64,000 nucleotides of DNA from Coniochaeta sp. PMI_546 (Eukaryota > Ascomycota > Sordariomycetes > Coniochaetales > Coniochaetaceae): the NCBI GenBank assembly GCA_021432605.1, contig MU271148.1:1991362-2055361 (forward strand), in the 5' to 3' direction. Numbering within the stretch: the first letter of the stretch is position 1; each line of letters begins with the position of its first letter. The notes beneath the pieces were generated by a model, which was given only the letters and a program-made list of their open reading frames with translations, did not search any database and was not told the origin of the DNA. Shown in pieces: positions 53,899-63,604 of this stretch. Both the position numbers and the translations under genes were made by a program.

Positions 53899-54476
53899 GG
53901 CATTTAAACGAGAAATCAGAATAGGAGAGTTGGGAACCAGAAAATTGTTCACCGTCCCTCGAATTGATGAAGTCCGTCAGGCTATCCGGACAAGGGTGGG
54001 CAAAAAAGTTGGGGATTTCCAGTCTTGTTGGCTGCCAGCTGGCCAATCACCGCTCTCGACAATCTTGGGGAAGCCACCGGCCAAACTACGCTAGCGAAGC
54101 TGTCTCATTCCACTCTCTGGGAGCTCCTTCCCACCAAGTCAGCCAAGTGAACCCACCCACCGCTGCCTGAGTGCTGTGGATTGCAGCGCATCAGCGTCCC
54201 TTTGCCTGTCGACGCTTGTTTGCTGCACGCTGCACAGCGCACCGAGCTCCAGGTCCCCCTGCGCGCGAAAAGCGACAATCGGCCAAAAAATTGCCAGATC
54301 CTCGACCTCGACATCTCTCCAACTCCGAACTTTCAAACTCGCACTCTTCCCAAACACCAAAACTTCATCCCCCCCGAATCGGTTGATTGCGGTTTGCCAT
54401 TGTATCGCCAGTTATTCCTCTCAATCAATTCGCCGCATCAATCTGAGTATTGCTCACTTCGCCGACAAACAGAGCC

Positions 54477-56542
54477 ATGGCTTCTTCAACTCCTCTTGCC
54501 GCGACAAATGGCACAAAGGGCGTCAACGGAGCGTCTTCGGGTGGTTTGACTGCCAACGACAACATCCGCCGCTTTGCTGCTCCAAGCAGACCGCTCAGCC
54601 CTCTCCCATCTCATGCCCTCTTCAGCGACAAGACAAGATGCTTGGTTTACGGCCTACAACCCCGCGCCGTTCAAGGCATGCTCGACTTCGACTTTATCTG
54701 CAAGCGTAAGACGCCTTCCGTGGCAGGAATCATCTACACATTCGGCGGTCAGTTCGTGAGCAAGATGTACTGGGGCACCAGTGAGACCCTGCTTCCTGTC
54801 TATCAGGAGGTCGGCAAAGCTGTGTCCAAGCACCCTGAGGTCGACGTCGTTGTCAACTTCGCTTCCTCGCGCAGTGTCTACAGCTCCACCATGGAGCTGA
54901 TGGAGTACCCTCAGATCAAGACCATTGCCATCATTGCGGAGGGCGTTCCGGAGCGGGTAAGTCTGGCTTACTATGAGTGTCATGAGTCGTGCTAATAATG
55001 GACGTCCAGCGAGCTCGTGAGATTGCCCATGTGGCCAAGAAGAAGGGTGTTACTATTATCGGTCCTGCGACTGTCGGTGGCATCAAGCCAGGTTGCTTCA
55101 AGATAGGCAACACTGGCGGTATGATGGACAACATTGTCGCCTCAAAGCTATACCGGAAGGGTTCCGTCGGCTACGTCTCCAAGTCTGGTGGTATGTCGAA
55201 CGAGCTGAACAACATCATCTCTCAGACCACAGATGGTGTCTACGAAGGTGTCGCCATTGGCGGTGACAGGTATCCTGGCACGACTTTCATCGACCACATG
55301 CTCCGCTACCAGGCAGACCCAGAGTGCAAGATCCTTGTCCTGTTGGGCGAAGTGGGAGGTGTTGAGGAATACAAGGTTATTGAGGCCGTTGAGCAAGGTA
55401 TCATCACCAAGCCGATTGTAGCGTGGGCTATCGGTACCTGCGCTAGCATGTTCAAGACCGAGGTGCAGTTCGGCCACGCTGGTTCTTTCGCCAACTCGCA
55501 ACTCGAGACTGCCGCCATGAAGAACAAGATGATGAAGCAGGCCGGCTTTTATGTGCCCAACACCTTTGAAGACATGCCAGAGCTCCTGAAGGCCGTTTAC
55601 GAAAAGCTAGTCAAGGAGGGCACCATCAAGCCGTTCCCAGAGCCACAGGTTCCCAAGATCCCGATCGACTACTCGTGGGCTCAGGAGCTTGGTCTCATTC
55701 GGAAACCTGCTGCCTTCATCTCCACTATCTCCGACGACCGTGGCCAAGAGCTCCTCTACGCCGGCATGCCTATCTCTGACGTCTTCAGGGAAGATATTGG
55801 CATCGGAGGTGTCATGTCTCTTCTGTGGTTCCGTCGTCGCCTGCCTGACTACGCCTCCAAGTTCTTGGAGATGGTTCTCATGCTCACAGCTGATCACGGT
55901 CCGGCCGTGTCTGGTGCCATGAACACCATCATCACCACCCGTGCAGGCAAGGATCTGATCAGCTCCTTGGTCGCCGGTCTTCTCACGATTGGTTCGCGAT
56001 TTGGCGGTGCTCTCGACGGTGCCGCAGAGGAGTTCACCAAGGCTTTTGACAAGGGCCTCAGCCCGCGTGAGTTCGTCGACACCATGCGTAAGCAGAACAA
56101 GCTCATCCCTGGTATTGGTCACCGTGTGAAGTCGCGGAACAACCCCGATCTGCGCGTTGAGCTCGTCAAAGAGTATGTCATGGCCAAGTTCCCCAACCAC
56201 AAGCTCCTCGACTACGCGCTTGCGGTGGAGAGCGTCACAACTTCCAAGAAGGACAACCTGATCCTGAACGTAGATGGCTGTGTTGCCGTCTGCTTCGTCG
56301 ATCTCCTCCGCAACTGCGGTGCCTTCAGCGCCGAGGAGGCAGAGGACTATCTTGCCATGGGTGTTCTGAACGGTCTGTTCGTTCTCGGACGTAGCATTGG
56401 TCTGATTGCGCACTATCTCGACCAGAAGAGGTTGCGTACCGGTCTCTACCGTCATCCTTGGGATGATATCACCTACCTTCTCCCCAGCCTGGGCTCGACC
56501 GGAGCACCGGGCGCTGAGGGTCGTGTGGAGGTTCAGATTTAG
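54477..56542 (+). CDS. acl1: ATP-citrate lyase subunit 1 (CoA-binding/lyase subunit)
   Basis: Large subunit of cytosolic ATP-citrate lyase, which supplies acetyl-CoA for lipid synthesis and histone acetylation. Two exons, 54477..54956 and 55010..56542, joined by a 53-nt intron (GTAAGT..CCAG, branch GCTAATA), give 670 aa. Landmarks: [60 protein letters not shown], the phosphorylated His at about 316 in [12 protein letters not shown], and the citrate-synthase-like C-terminal part with [30 protein letters not shown] and [13 protein letters not shown]. Nothing is missing. Head-to-head pairing with the other subunit is known in Sordaria. Confidence 0.97.
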
Positions 56543-57469
56543 AGGGGTCTCGCTTCGATTATTTCAGCGGTATATTGAACGGCTTAGCTTAGGAAGGATC
56601 CGAGCATGCACGCAATCATTGAACGCCATTCATCGTCGAGGAAAGTGGAACGTGGAGGGAGCAACTACAACTAGACGTGGGATCACCGGTCGATTGAAGC
56701 CGTGTAAGAGGACATATTATAGCCCTTGTAATTCAACATCAGATTAAAGTCAGAAACTGGCAACCGTGAACTTTGTGAAGCCTTTGCGTGCACCGTACCC
56801 GTCGCGAGAGCTTCAGTGCAAGTGAATGTGGCACTTGGGAACAAGTTCCCAAATAAAGAGGGCGACGTCACTGTCCATATTGCACGCGTAAGCGGTAGTG
56901 TAACTCGTCACCGGCTAAATCACATATGCGGCCAGCGCTCACGGTATCTTGCGTGTCTTCCCATAATGCGAGAGCGCAAACCGGGGTGACAGTTGCGGCT
57001 CCGGTGAGGACGACCCACTTGTCCCGTTGCGATCTTCGGCCCCACCAAGTACACGGCAACATCCGTCGAAATATTTTGGACATCACAACGCTCTCATAGC
57101 TGCGACGTCGATAACGGCCGCTTGATCCACGATTGCGCTTCTAGCGACGAGAGTAGACCAGCGAACCCAGCCGCAGCTTCTGACTAATTGGGTGAGTTCA
57201 AAACTACATGATACACACGCACAGCGTCGACAAGCTGCTAACTCAAGGACTTCGCAGGCCAATCAGGCCCTCGCTGCAACGTCCCATAATCCCAAAGTCG
57301 AATCGAGTGCTCAACCTTTCCCCTTCATTCGACTTCTGACAATATACCAAAGCTCGCCAAACGAGAGCTTGCGTCTCGAATCTCGAGAACAGTCTAGTCA
57401 CAGCCACAGTCTAGTCACAGCCTCGCAGCTCACAGCCTCCATCTCCAACCTTCCCACCTCCCCATCACC
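56543..57469. other. Intergenic ACL1-uL30m
   Basis: About 930 bp between two plus-strand genes: ACL1 3' UTR, then the uL30m promoter. It includes a 17-bp direct repeat near 57390. Short open frames have no motif. Confidence 0.5.
57390..57421. repeat. Direct repeat CAGTCTAGTCACAGC, two copies
   Basis: The 15-base unit occurs at 57390-57404 and 57407-57421 (period 17), about 50-80 bp before the uL30m start codon, so probably in its 5' UTR or core promoter. Confidence 0.8.
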
Positions 57470-57745
57470 ATGTCTTTCTTCCGCATAACCCTCCACCGCA
57501 GCGCAATCGGCCTGCCCCAACGGACGCGCGGCGTGCTCGCCGCGCTAGGACTGAGGAAGAGGAGCCAGACTGTGTTTCACCCTGTCCACCCGCAGTTTGC
57601 GGGCATGATTATGAAAGTCAAGGAGCTCGTCAGGGTGGAGGAGGTCGATCGCCCGCTGTCAAAAAAGGAGGTCAAGGCTGAGAGGCAACCGGAGGCGGGA
57701 TTCTATGTTGAGAAAGCCGCTGAGGGGGGACGGGTTGGACTTTGA
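57470..57745 (+). CDS. mrpl33: Mitochondrial large ribosomal subunit protein uL30m
   Basis: A single exon of 91 aa. The sequence [58 protein letters not shown] is the L30 fold: the first beta strand, the conserved GLPxRTRGVLxALGLRK loop and the final strand. Fungal members lack a long cleaved presequence, as here; the basic N-terminus can serve for import. The C-terminal extension after the L30 core is about 30 residues, Lys/Glu-rich. ATG 57470 has a good context (TCACCATGTC). The protein is part of the mitoribosomal 54S subunit (yeast MRPL33). Confidence 0.93.
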   Translation: MSFFRITLHRSAIGLPQRTRGVLAALGLRKRSQTVFHPVHPQFAGMIMKVKELVRVEEVDRPLSKKEVKAERQPEAGFYVEKAAEGGRVGL

Positions 57746-58391
57746 TCAACACCAGAGGATGAAGAAGAGGGGAGAGTCGTAAGGGCAGGCGAGGGATTGG
57801 CATGGCACGCGTGTAAGAGGCGCCCGGGAAGTGCTCACCGAGCGTGTTGGCAGATAAGATGGACAGTATGACCTGCCTGCTGCCCAGACACTGGTCGAGC
57901 AGCTTCCTGTGTAGGACTACAATACCCTGTTGTAACATAAGATCTTGGAAGAAAGGGTGAGATGAGCCCCCATGATGTACATATACAATACCATTTTTCT
58001 GCTGAAGTGGCGCAACTCTTACCATGTATAGCCCGCGTGATATAGTAAAGGACATAGAGTAGGAAGTCGTCACCTTACCGGAAGCTTGACATCGGCGTGA
58101 GAACGGGCACCGCCGCCTGCGGAAAGCACAATGGACGAGGATCACAGGTTGTGAGAATGGCACATGTCAAAACAGATCACGACTCTTTAACGCCTTATTC
58201 GCCTAGCATTAGTCACCTACCATGTCTTTGAGAGACTGACTATCTGTTTCCTACTGACAACCGGCCGGCGCCAGCCTCACTGTTCAACCGATCCATCTCT
58301 CTCAAGTTCGAGACACGGAACCCATCATTTCCAAGCTCGATTACTCAGAAGCAATTTCCCCAACAAGTCGATCTAAACTCGTGTTCTCCTC
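57746..58391. other. Convergent spacer uL30m/EAF3
   Basis: About 650 bp between stop codons. No gene or repeat stands out. Confidence 0.5.
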
Positions 58392-60660
58392 CTAGGTGCC
58401 ACGAGCCTTCTCTATGTATTCGGCGTCGGGGGTCTCGTATTCGTTGACAAAGTACTTGATGCCGTGCTTGGAGAGCCAGCCGGAGAACTTGAGCAGCTCC
58501 TCGCGCAGACGGTTGACAGACTGCTGATCCATGTTGGTCTGGGCAACGAGCTCTGGCATGGTGACTGTGGTCTTGTGTCAGCTAATTTGCCCCCCGTTGA
58601 TGAAAACATGTAAGAGTACTCACCAAGAAGACGACAGAGGTGCTCCGGACCGTAGGTATCAACGGCGCTCTTGTGCTTGTCCTCCGGCTTGGCAGACTGC
58701 CACTGCTTGTACATCTCGATGTACTGCTGACGCTCGAAACTGAAAGGCCTCTGTTAGCAGTTGCGTACCGGCAAAAGAGTCCAACCTGAGGATAGCATAC
58801 CGGTAGAGGAGGATGCGACCCAGGCACTTGTCAAAGTACTCGCGGAGCCCGGCAATGGTCTCCTCGAGAATATCGAGAGAGGCACTTCCAGGCTCGCGAT
58901 GGGGACGCTCGTAGGTGAGATAATCGTCCAGAATCTCATCGACGGGGTGCGGGTGAGGAAGTGGCACGACCTGCTGGTTCTTGGTCACGTTCTCCCAGTC
59001 ATCAACGAGAATCGCCTTGAGGTTATCAGGTACATTAAGCTTGATCGACGGTCTGGCGTGAAATGCATCCTCCTAGAGATCAAGGGTGTTAGTGATAATC
59101 CGCGTGGTTGGGAAATTTGAAAGACATGAGGAATGTTGTAAGAAGGCAAGTACATGGTGAGATGACGGTTGGCCCACTCGGACTTCAGGAACATTGGCAA
59201 CATCACGACAGAATCCGGCGAGTGGAACATGCTGCCAGGTGGCTTTGCCTTGGTGCTGTCCCAACTCGAAGCCCTGGTAGTACTGCTCCAGACGCGACGT
59301 TAGGGTTCCGCTGTCCTTGGCGGCGGCAACCTTTGGGTGACGCTTCTTGTTGATCTTCCGTGGAGACTGGGAGACGACGTCGAAGCGGCCGTCAGACGCA
59401 ACAGCGTCGCCGTTGCTCCTGACATAGGCGTGGTTGCGTTTAGGTAACTGGAGCAGACGATCGTGGCGTCTGGCCTTAGCCTCCCATTGCGCCTCGAGCT
59501 TAGCAAAGTCGCTGGTCCCACGGGGTTTCGGAGTGGAGGATTGGTCGCTGTTAGGCGAAGAGGCATTGCTCTTGGGCTTCGGAGGGCTGATCGTTGGGAC
59601 TTGTTTGATTCTCGCCATCTTGACGGAGGATGTATGTGTGATGTGGAAGCGAAAGTGATGGATTAGTGTGGTCAAAAAAGCGACTACTTGTCTGATGAAT
59701 GCTGGAGATAGTGGTAAAGAGGTTGTTGACCGGTAAAGGGCTGATGGAATTGCTGAAGATCAAGTCGTCTCAAGGACCCCTGATCTCTGGCGTTTTTCAT
59801 CTGCCCAGATGCTATTGTGCAGCTCTCGGGCAAGTATTGTCGTTGTTGAGAGTCAAGATGCTATTGAGAGTAAACCTGCTATTGTACTTGCACGAGTGGG
59901 CTCTATTGGGCCTGGTGGCCAAAGATCCTTCTCGAGCGTCACCTCGTTTTCACCTCAACCTTACCTGACTCTATCGCGAGATGAAACATCAATGGAATAA
60001 GAGGTGGCGGAGAACTCGTTCTCCCTCCTGATCAGAGCCATAGATGTAAATGATATTACGGGCTGGGCGTATTTCACTCCTTCTAGGCCATTAACCACTT
60101 GCGTTTCTGGCGAGGAAGCTACTCCCGTGATCCGGACAGGGAAGCAGTTGCCTGCTCTGGAGGTCGTACTCTTTCTTCAACATGATCAAAGAAAACCAAA
60201 TGATCACGGAATTTATGAAGTCTCAAATAATAAACCAAAACAAACTTACTTGCTCGAGCTCGAAGTCTCTAGCCCGTCGTGGACCGCGCCCGCTCAAAGT
60301 CTGGGCCTGGATCCGTTCCTCGCTGCCTCGAGCAGAACCGAGTTCCGATCCTCCTCTGCCCGTCGCCTTCTTTGACTGCTTGGATGATGACTTGCCCGGT
60401 TGCAGGCTCTTGGTGTTCTGCAGCAGCTGCCTTGCGAGCTCCTTATTCTCGTCGGTGAATTTCAGAACACGGTCTTGGGGTACCCAGTCGTCCCAGCTAG
60501 CCTTCCAGCCCTTGTAGTGGATTTTGAATTGCCAACCCTCGCCATTCTCGCCAGACCTAATGTCGAGGATCTTTGCTTCGTATAGCATCTCCATGTGAAA
60601 GCATAGAACCCGCTCGTCTTTCTGGAACGGCGGGCCCGGGGCCTGTTTAGGAGGAGCCAT
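58392..60660 (-). CDS. eaf3: Chromatin protein Eaf3 (MRG15 family)
   Basis: Subunit of NuA4 acetyltransferase and Rpd3S deacetylase complexes; its chromo barrel reads methylated H3. Four exons, 60660..60250, 59072..58801, 58739..58624 and 58564..58392, give 323 aa, a normal size. Exon 1 holds the chromo barrel (ERVLCFHMEMLYEAKILDIR, FKIHYKGWKASWDDWVPQDR). Exons 2-4 hold the MRG domain (LVDDWENVTKNQQVVPLPH, PVDEILDDYL, CLGRILLYRFERQQYIEMYK, ETPDAEYIEKARGT). The last two introns are 61 and 59 nt. The first is 1177 nt (GTAAGT..TCTAG), by far the longest here, and contains an open reading frame with its own ATG in good context (see next entry). Divergent from CNL2/NKP2. Confidence 0.92.
59154..59618 (-). 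other. Candidate alternative first exon, or nested gene, inside the EAF3 intron
   Basis: An open frame on the EAF3 strand starts at ATG 59618 (context GTCAAGATGGC; MARIKQVPTISPPKPKS) and stays open to the acceptor of EAF3 exon 2. A donor-like GTACTT at 59153-59148 would end a 465-nt, 155-codon exon in phase 0, and the 81-nt intron after it has a good branch site (ATCACTAACA). Spliced to exon 2 it would give a 341-aa protein with the MRG domain but no chromo barrel. The composition (SP-rich start, then FAKLEAQWEAKARRHDRLL, SPRKINKKRHPKVAAAKD) looks like a real disordered nuclear protein. The donor is weak and no transcript supports it here. It could instead be a separate nested gene. Confidence 0.45.
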
Positions 60661-61056
60661 GATGAAGCGACGAAGTGATGCTGAGCAAAGGTTTGTTGCT
60701 TGATGGCCAAATTCTTTTAAATGTTATCTGGAGGAACAAAAATGAGAGACTTGATGCCGATCACGAGAGTGAATGGCAGATCCACGTGAATTTGGGTGAG
60801 AACGTGGTAAGTTTGAAGCAAGTCACCCCTGGATGGCCTAAGGAAGAGCGGCGATGAGGGAAGTCACGAGACCGCGTCTGCAGCGTGTTTTCTGCAATCT
60901 ACCACTTAAACGCGTCAACATCAAAACGACCACCTTTGACCACTCACCCCTCAAGGAATTCACGCTTAACTCGACCCTGACACCAGATTACTCTCGTCTT
61001 CATCTAAGAATCGTAAAATTTCGATTTTCATCGGGCTCTTTCACTACCTAATCAAT
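60661..61056. promoter_or_regulatory. Divergent promoter EAF3 / CNL2-NKP2
   Basis: A 396-bp spacer between start codons of a chromatin gene and a kinetochore gene. Pyrimidine/A-rich sequence precedes the right-hand start. No specific site recognised. Confidence 0.55.
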
Positions 61057-61674
61057 ATGGCGCCCACCGAGGCAGCTATTCTAAACAACTTCCTTCTCGC
61101 TCCATCACAGCTGCCAGCCATAATAACACCACACGATTTCGTAGCGTTTTTTCCCCGGCCACAGCAACCTTCATCTCAGATCAAGACGTTGTACCGTGAC
61201 CTGCAGATGCAGAGAAATGCGGTTGTGGATACTGTAGCAGCCAACATCGAGAATGAAGCAAAGCGGAGCAAAGGCCTGAGACGAGCCGTGGTTAGAGCGC
61301 GGCGACAGGCTGAGAGTCAGGACTATGACCAAGAGATCGAGATAGAGAGAAGTGTATGGCTTTGCAAGTCCCAAGATAGCATGTCTCAAAACTGGGCTAA
61401 GTATGTCAAACAGCTTTTGGGGAACGCTTCAGGCATCAATGGCCCAAAGCGCGATCTTCAGTCGGTACTTCCGGAGCTGGAAAGCACTGTCACCGACCTA
61501 GAGAGTGAGATCAAGCGCCTCGAGGAGGAAGAGGCAGAGTTGCGGCAGACTCTCAACCAAACAGTCGGCAGTATGAGTGATTTGAGGTACGGACGCCTCG
61601 CAAACAGTCAACTGCCGGAGCAGGTGTTAGAAAGTTTATCAGATCTGCACGCGACTTGCAAAAGAGGGATTTGA
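61057..61674 (+). CDS. nkp2: Kinetochore protein of the Cnl2/Nkp2 family
   Basis: A single exon of 205 aa. The N-terminus (MAPTEAAILNNFLLAPSQLP, then HDFVAFFPRPQQPSSQIKTL, YRDLQMQRNAVVDTVAANIE) is characteristic of Cnl2/Nkp2, a small subunit of the inner-kinetochore CCAN (COMA-associated Nkp1-Nkp2 in yeast, Cnl2 in fission yeast). A basic helix (RRAVVRARRQAE) and a C-terminal coiled coil (LESTVTDLESEIKRLEEEEA) follow, as expected for a coiled-coil heterodimer. ATG context ATCAATATGGCG is good. The size matches the family. It is the third kinetochore/centromere gene of the window, after DAD2 and SGO1. Confidence 0.88.
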   Translation: MAPTEAAILNNFLLAPSQLPAIITPHDFVAFFPRPQQPSSQIKTLYRDLQMQRNAVVDTVAANIENEAKRSKGLRRAVVRARRQAESQDYDQEIEIERSVWLCKSQDSMSQNWAKYVKQLLGNASGINGPKRDLQSVLPELESTVTDLESEIKRLEEEEAELRQTLNQTVGSMSDLRYGRLANSQLPEQVLESLSDLHATCKRGI

Positions 61675-61930
61675 GTGAGGTCAGGTACGATATCTAGCTA
61701 CCTAGCTGAATCCTTTCCCCGTCATTACTTGACGCGAAAACCGAACATTTACAACCGTAAGCATCCAGCCTCCACCTTGCCACCAAAGTTTGAGGAATTT
61801 CCACCCCTCCTTGTTTCCAAAGGCAGCTGAAGCCCAAAAGGAAAGAACTCTCTGCTTTGAAAAAGGATCACGATATTAAAATATGTACTCATCAATAAGC
61901 GTACCGTCAAACCCAGGTCAAGTCAAGTTC

Positions 61931-62871
61931 TTAGCGAGCATCTCCTGGGGGAGCACCACGAGGAGCAGCGGCAGGGGCCCCTCGGCCCTGAGCGCCTACA
62001 CCCATACGGCGGTTCCTGGATTATCCGTCAGCTGAGGCGGCTCACTTCCGAGTAGTCTGAGACAAAAACACTTACATCATGCTGCGGCTGAGGAAGGACA
62101 CGCCTAGCATCATCGCCCAGCTAGGAATGGCGTTAAAGATGTAGAAGAAGTATCCAAGAGGGACGGACAGGCCGTTCTTGGCCAGTGGACCATTGAAGGG
62201 GTGGAAGTATCCGTCATGATAACTCCAGCCCTCCTTGTCACCCTGGTTGTACAGGTCCACGAAGGTCTGATCAGTTGTAGAGGTCAAGTTCAGGCGCTTG
62301 CGGTAGATCTCGACCGGTGCAGGAGGAGGCACCATGTCGATGGCCCAGACCGTTCCGCTGCTGGCAGACCAGCTGTTGCAGAGAACGGGCTGGTCATCGC
62401 AGTTGATTAACGCCAAGTGCGGTGCCTTGGGCAGGAGCGCGAACCTGGCAGCAGACGCGTTGAAGGCCTTCTCGATCTTCTCGCAGTGACCTGGACAGGG
62501 GAGTGGTTAGCATTGACGTGAACAGGATCTGATAATGATATAGTTCGTGGGAGCCCACCAAAGCATGTCTTGTTGCCTCCGCTAACCAACACCCACCATT
62601 CTGTGGGCGTGGTCGAGTCGGCCTTCACAGGGCCATAGAGCGTGTCCTTCCAGTTGCTAAGCGTAAGGACGTCAACCTGCGTCGCACCGATGGCAGCCTC
62701 AGCGGCTTGCACGGGGTTGGTCTTTGCACTAGGAGCCTCAGTCGGGGCCTTGGCGCCAAAGCTGCTAAGAAAGTTCTGAAATTGCGCCTTGTATTGCTCA
62801 AATTGCTCAAATGGTCCCTGAGCAGCCGCGAGCAGCGGGAGCGCCAGCACGGCAGAAGTTGAGAGGCGCAT
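61931..62871 (-). CDS. Secretory-pathway membrane protein with thioredoxin-like region
   Basis: Three exons, 62871..62559, 62490..62076 and 62015..61931, with introns of 68 nt (GTGGGC..CCAG) and 60 nt (GTAAGT..CCAG), give 270 aa. A signal peptide (MRLSTSAVLALPLLAAAQ) is followed by a Gln/Phe-rich amphipathic stretch and then a thioredoxin-like pattern: VDVLTLSNWKDTLYGPV, EWWVLVSGGNKTCFGHC (cysteines spaced CxxxC across the first junction), ALINCDDQPVLCNSWSA. A hydrophobic helix (GYFFYIFNAIPSWAMMLGVS) lies near residues 220-240, and the short tail is Gly/Ala/Arg-rich. It looks like a fungal ER or Golgi membrane protein related to disulfide isomerases but without a CxxC site. I cannot name it; the family resemblance is my inference. 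Confidence 0.8.
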
Positions 62872-63604
62872 GTCGGAAAAAGTAGAAGGACGTTGATGGA
62901 AGTGGTGTGAGCAACCGAGTTCGAAAGTTCAAGACGGAGAAGGGAAAACAGTATTCGCAGCAGGATTACCGAGCAACCAAGGGATTGAAGAAAAGATGAC
63001 GTCGGAGAATAGAATGATGGACCTCTGCGCAGGTCTGAAGGAAGGACAACGGCCTGTACGAGATCAAGCACCAGTTCGGATGGTTTGAAGGGAAGAGGGG
63101 ATGTGAAAGGAGTAATGGAAATAGGCGATAGTTGTCCTGATGACAACAAAGCTGTTCTCGGAGTGATGACTGAGCTAACGTAGAAGCTGCTAACCTGGAA
63201 GGTCGAAAGCACAGATGGGGTTCTCCCATACGACGGGGTCGTCATGGAGCCATGGAGGCCGGGAAAATGCCCGGCTCGGCCTCCATCCTAATGCGGATAA
63301 GACAGGTGGGGACACTTGCCAAGAAGACTCACGCAATTCCACGGATTTGTTGCCAATCACAGTGCGGAATTTTCTAGGGTCCAACAACACGCTCCGCCAT
63401 CTGCTGAGGCTTGTGCTTCAGTAAGCAAGAGTCCAGGTGCAAGTGTGGCTTAACCCCGATGGACGTGTACATATAAACGGCTTCACATTTGGACTCCGTG
63501 CCAATGTCACCAATCGACACGCCATTTCCACACCAACAACCTTATTTTGACGTCTAGCTAATGGTCTGTACCTCCTTGATCTGCTTGATGGTCTTGCTGA
63601 CAAG
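62872..63604. promoter_or_regulatory. Divergent spacer at right end
   Basis: About 730 bp between the start codons of the thioredoxin-like gene and the right-edge gene. An inverted pair (CATGGAGGCCGGG / GCTCGGCCTCCATC, about 63252-63288) can form a short hairpin. No gene seen. Confidence 0.5.

Larger units (their letters stand above)
52567..54476. promoter_or_regulatory. Shared divergent regulatory region of ACL2 and ACL1
   Basis: A 1.91-kb spacer between the start codons of the two subunit genes. It contains CCAAT-type boxes (CCAAT at 54043-54047; ATTGG at 53407-53411), three CCTCGG/CCGAGG hexamers, and two copies of a 15-bp sequence ATGTACCTGGTACTT (about 53243 and 53884). C/T-rich sequence precedes ACL1. 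A 202-codon open frame (52996-53604) has no protein-like features, so I do not call it a gene. Confidence 0.65.
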
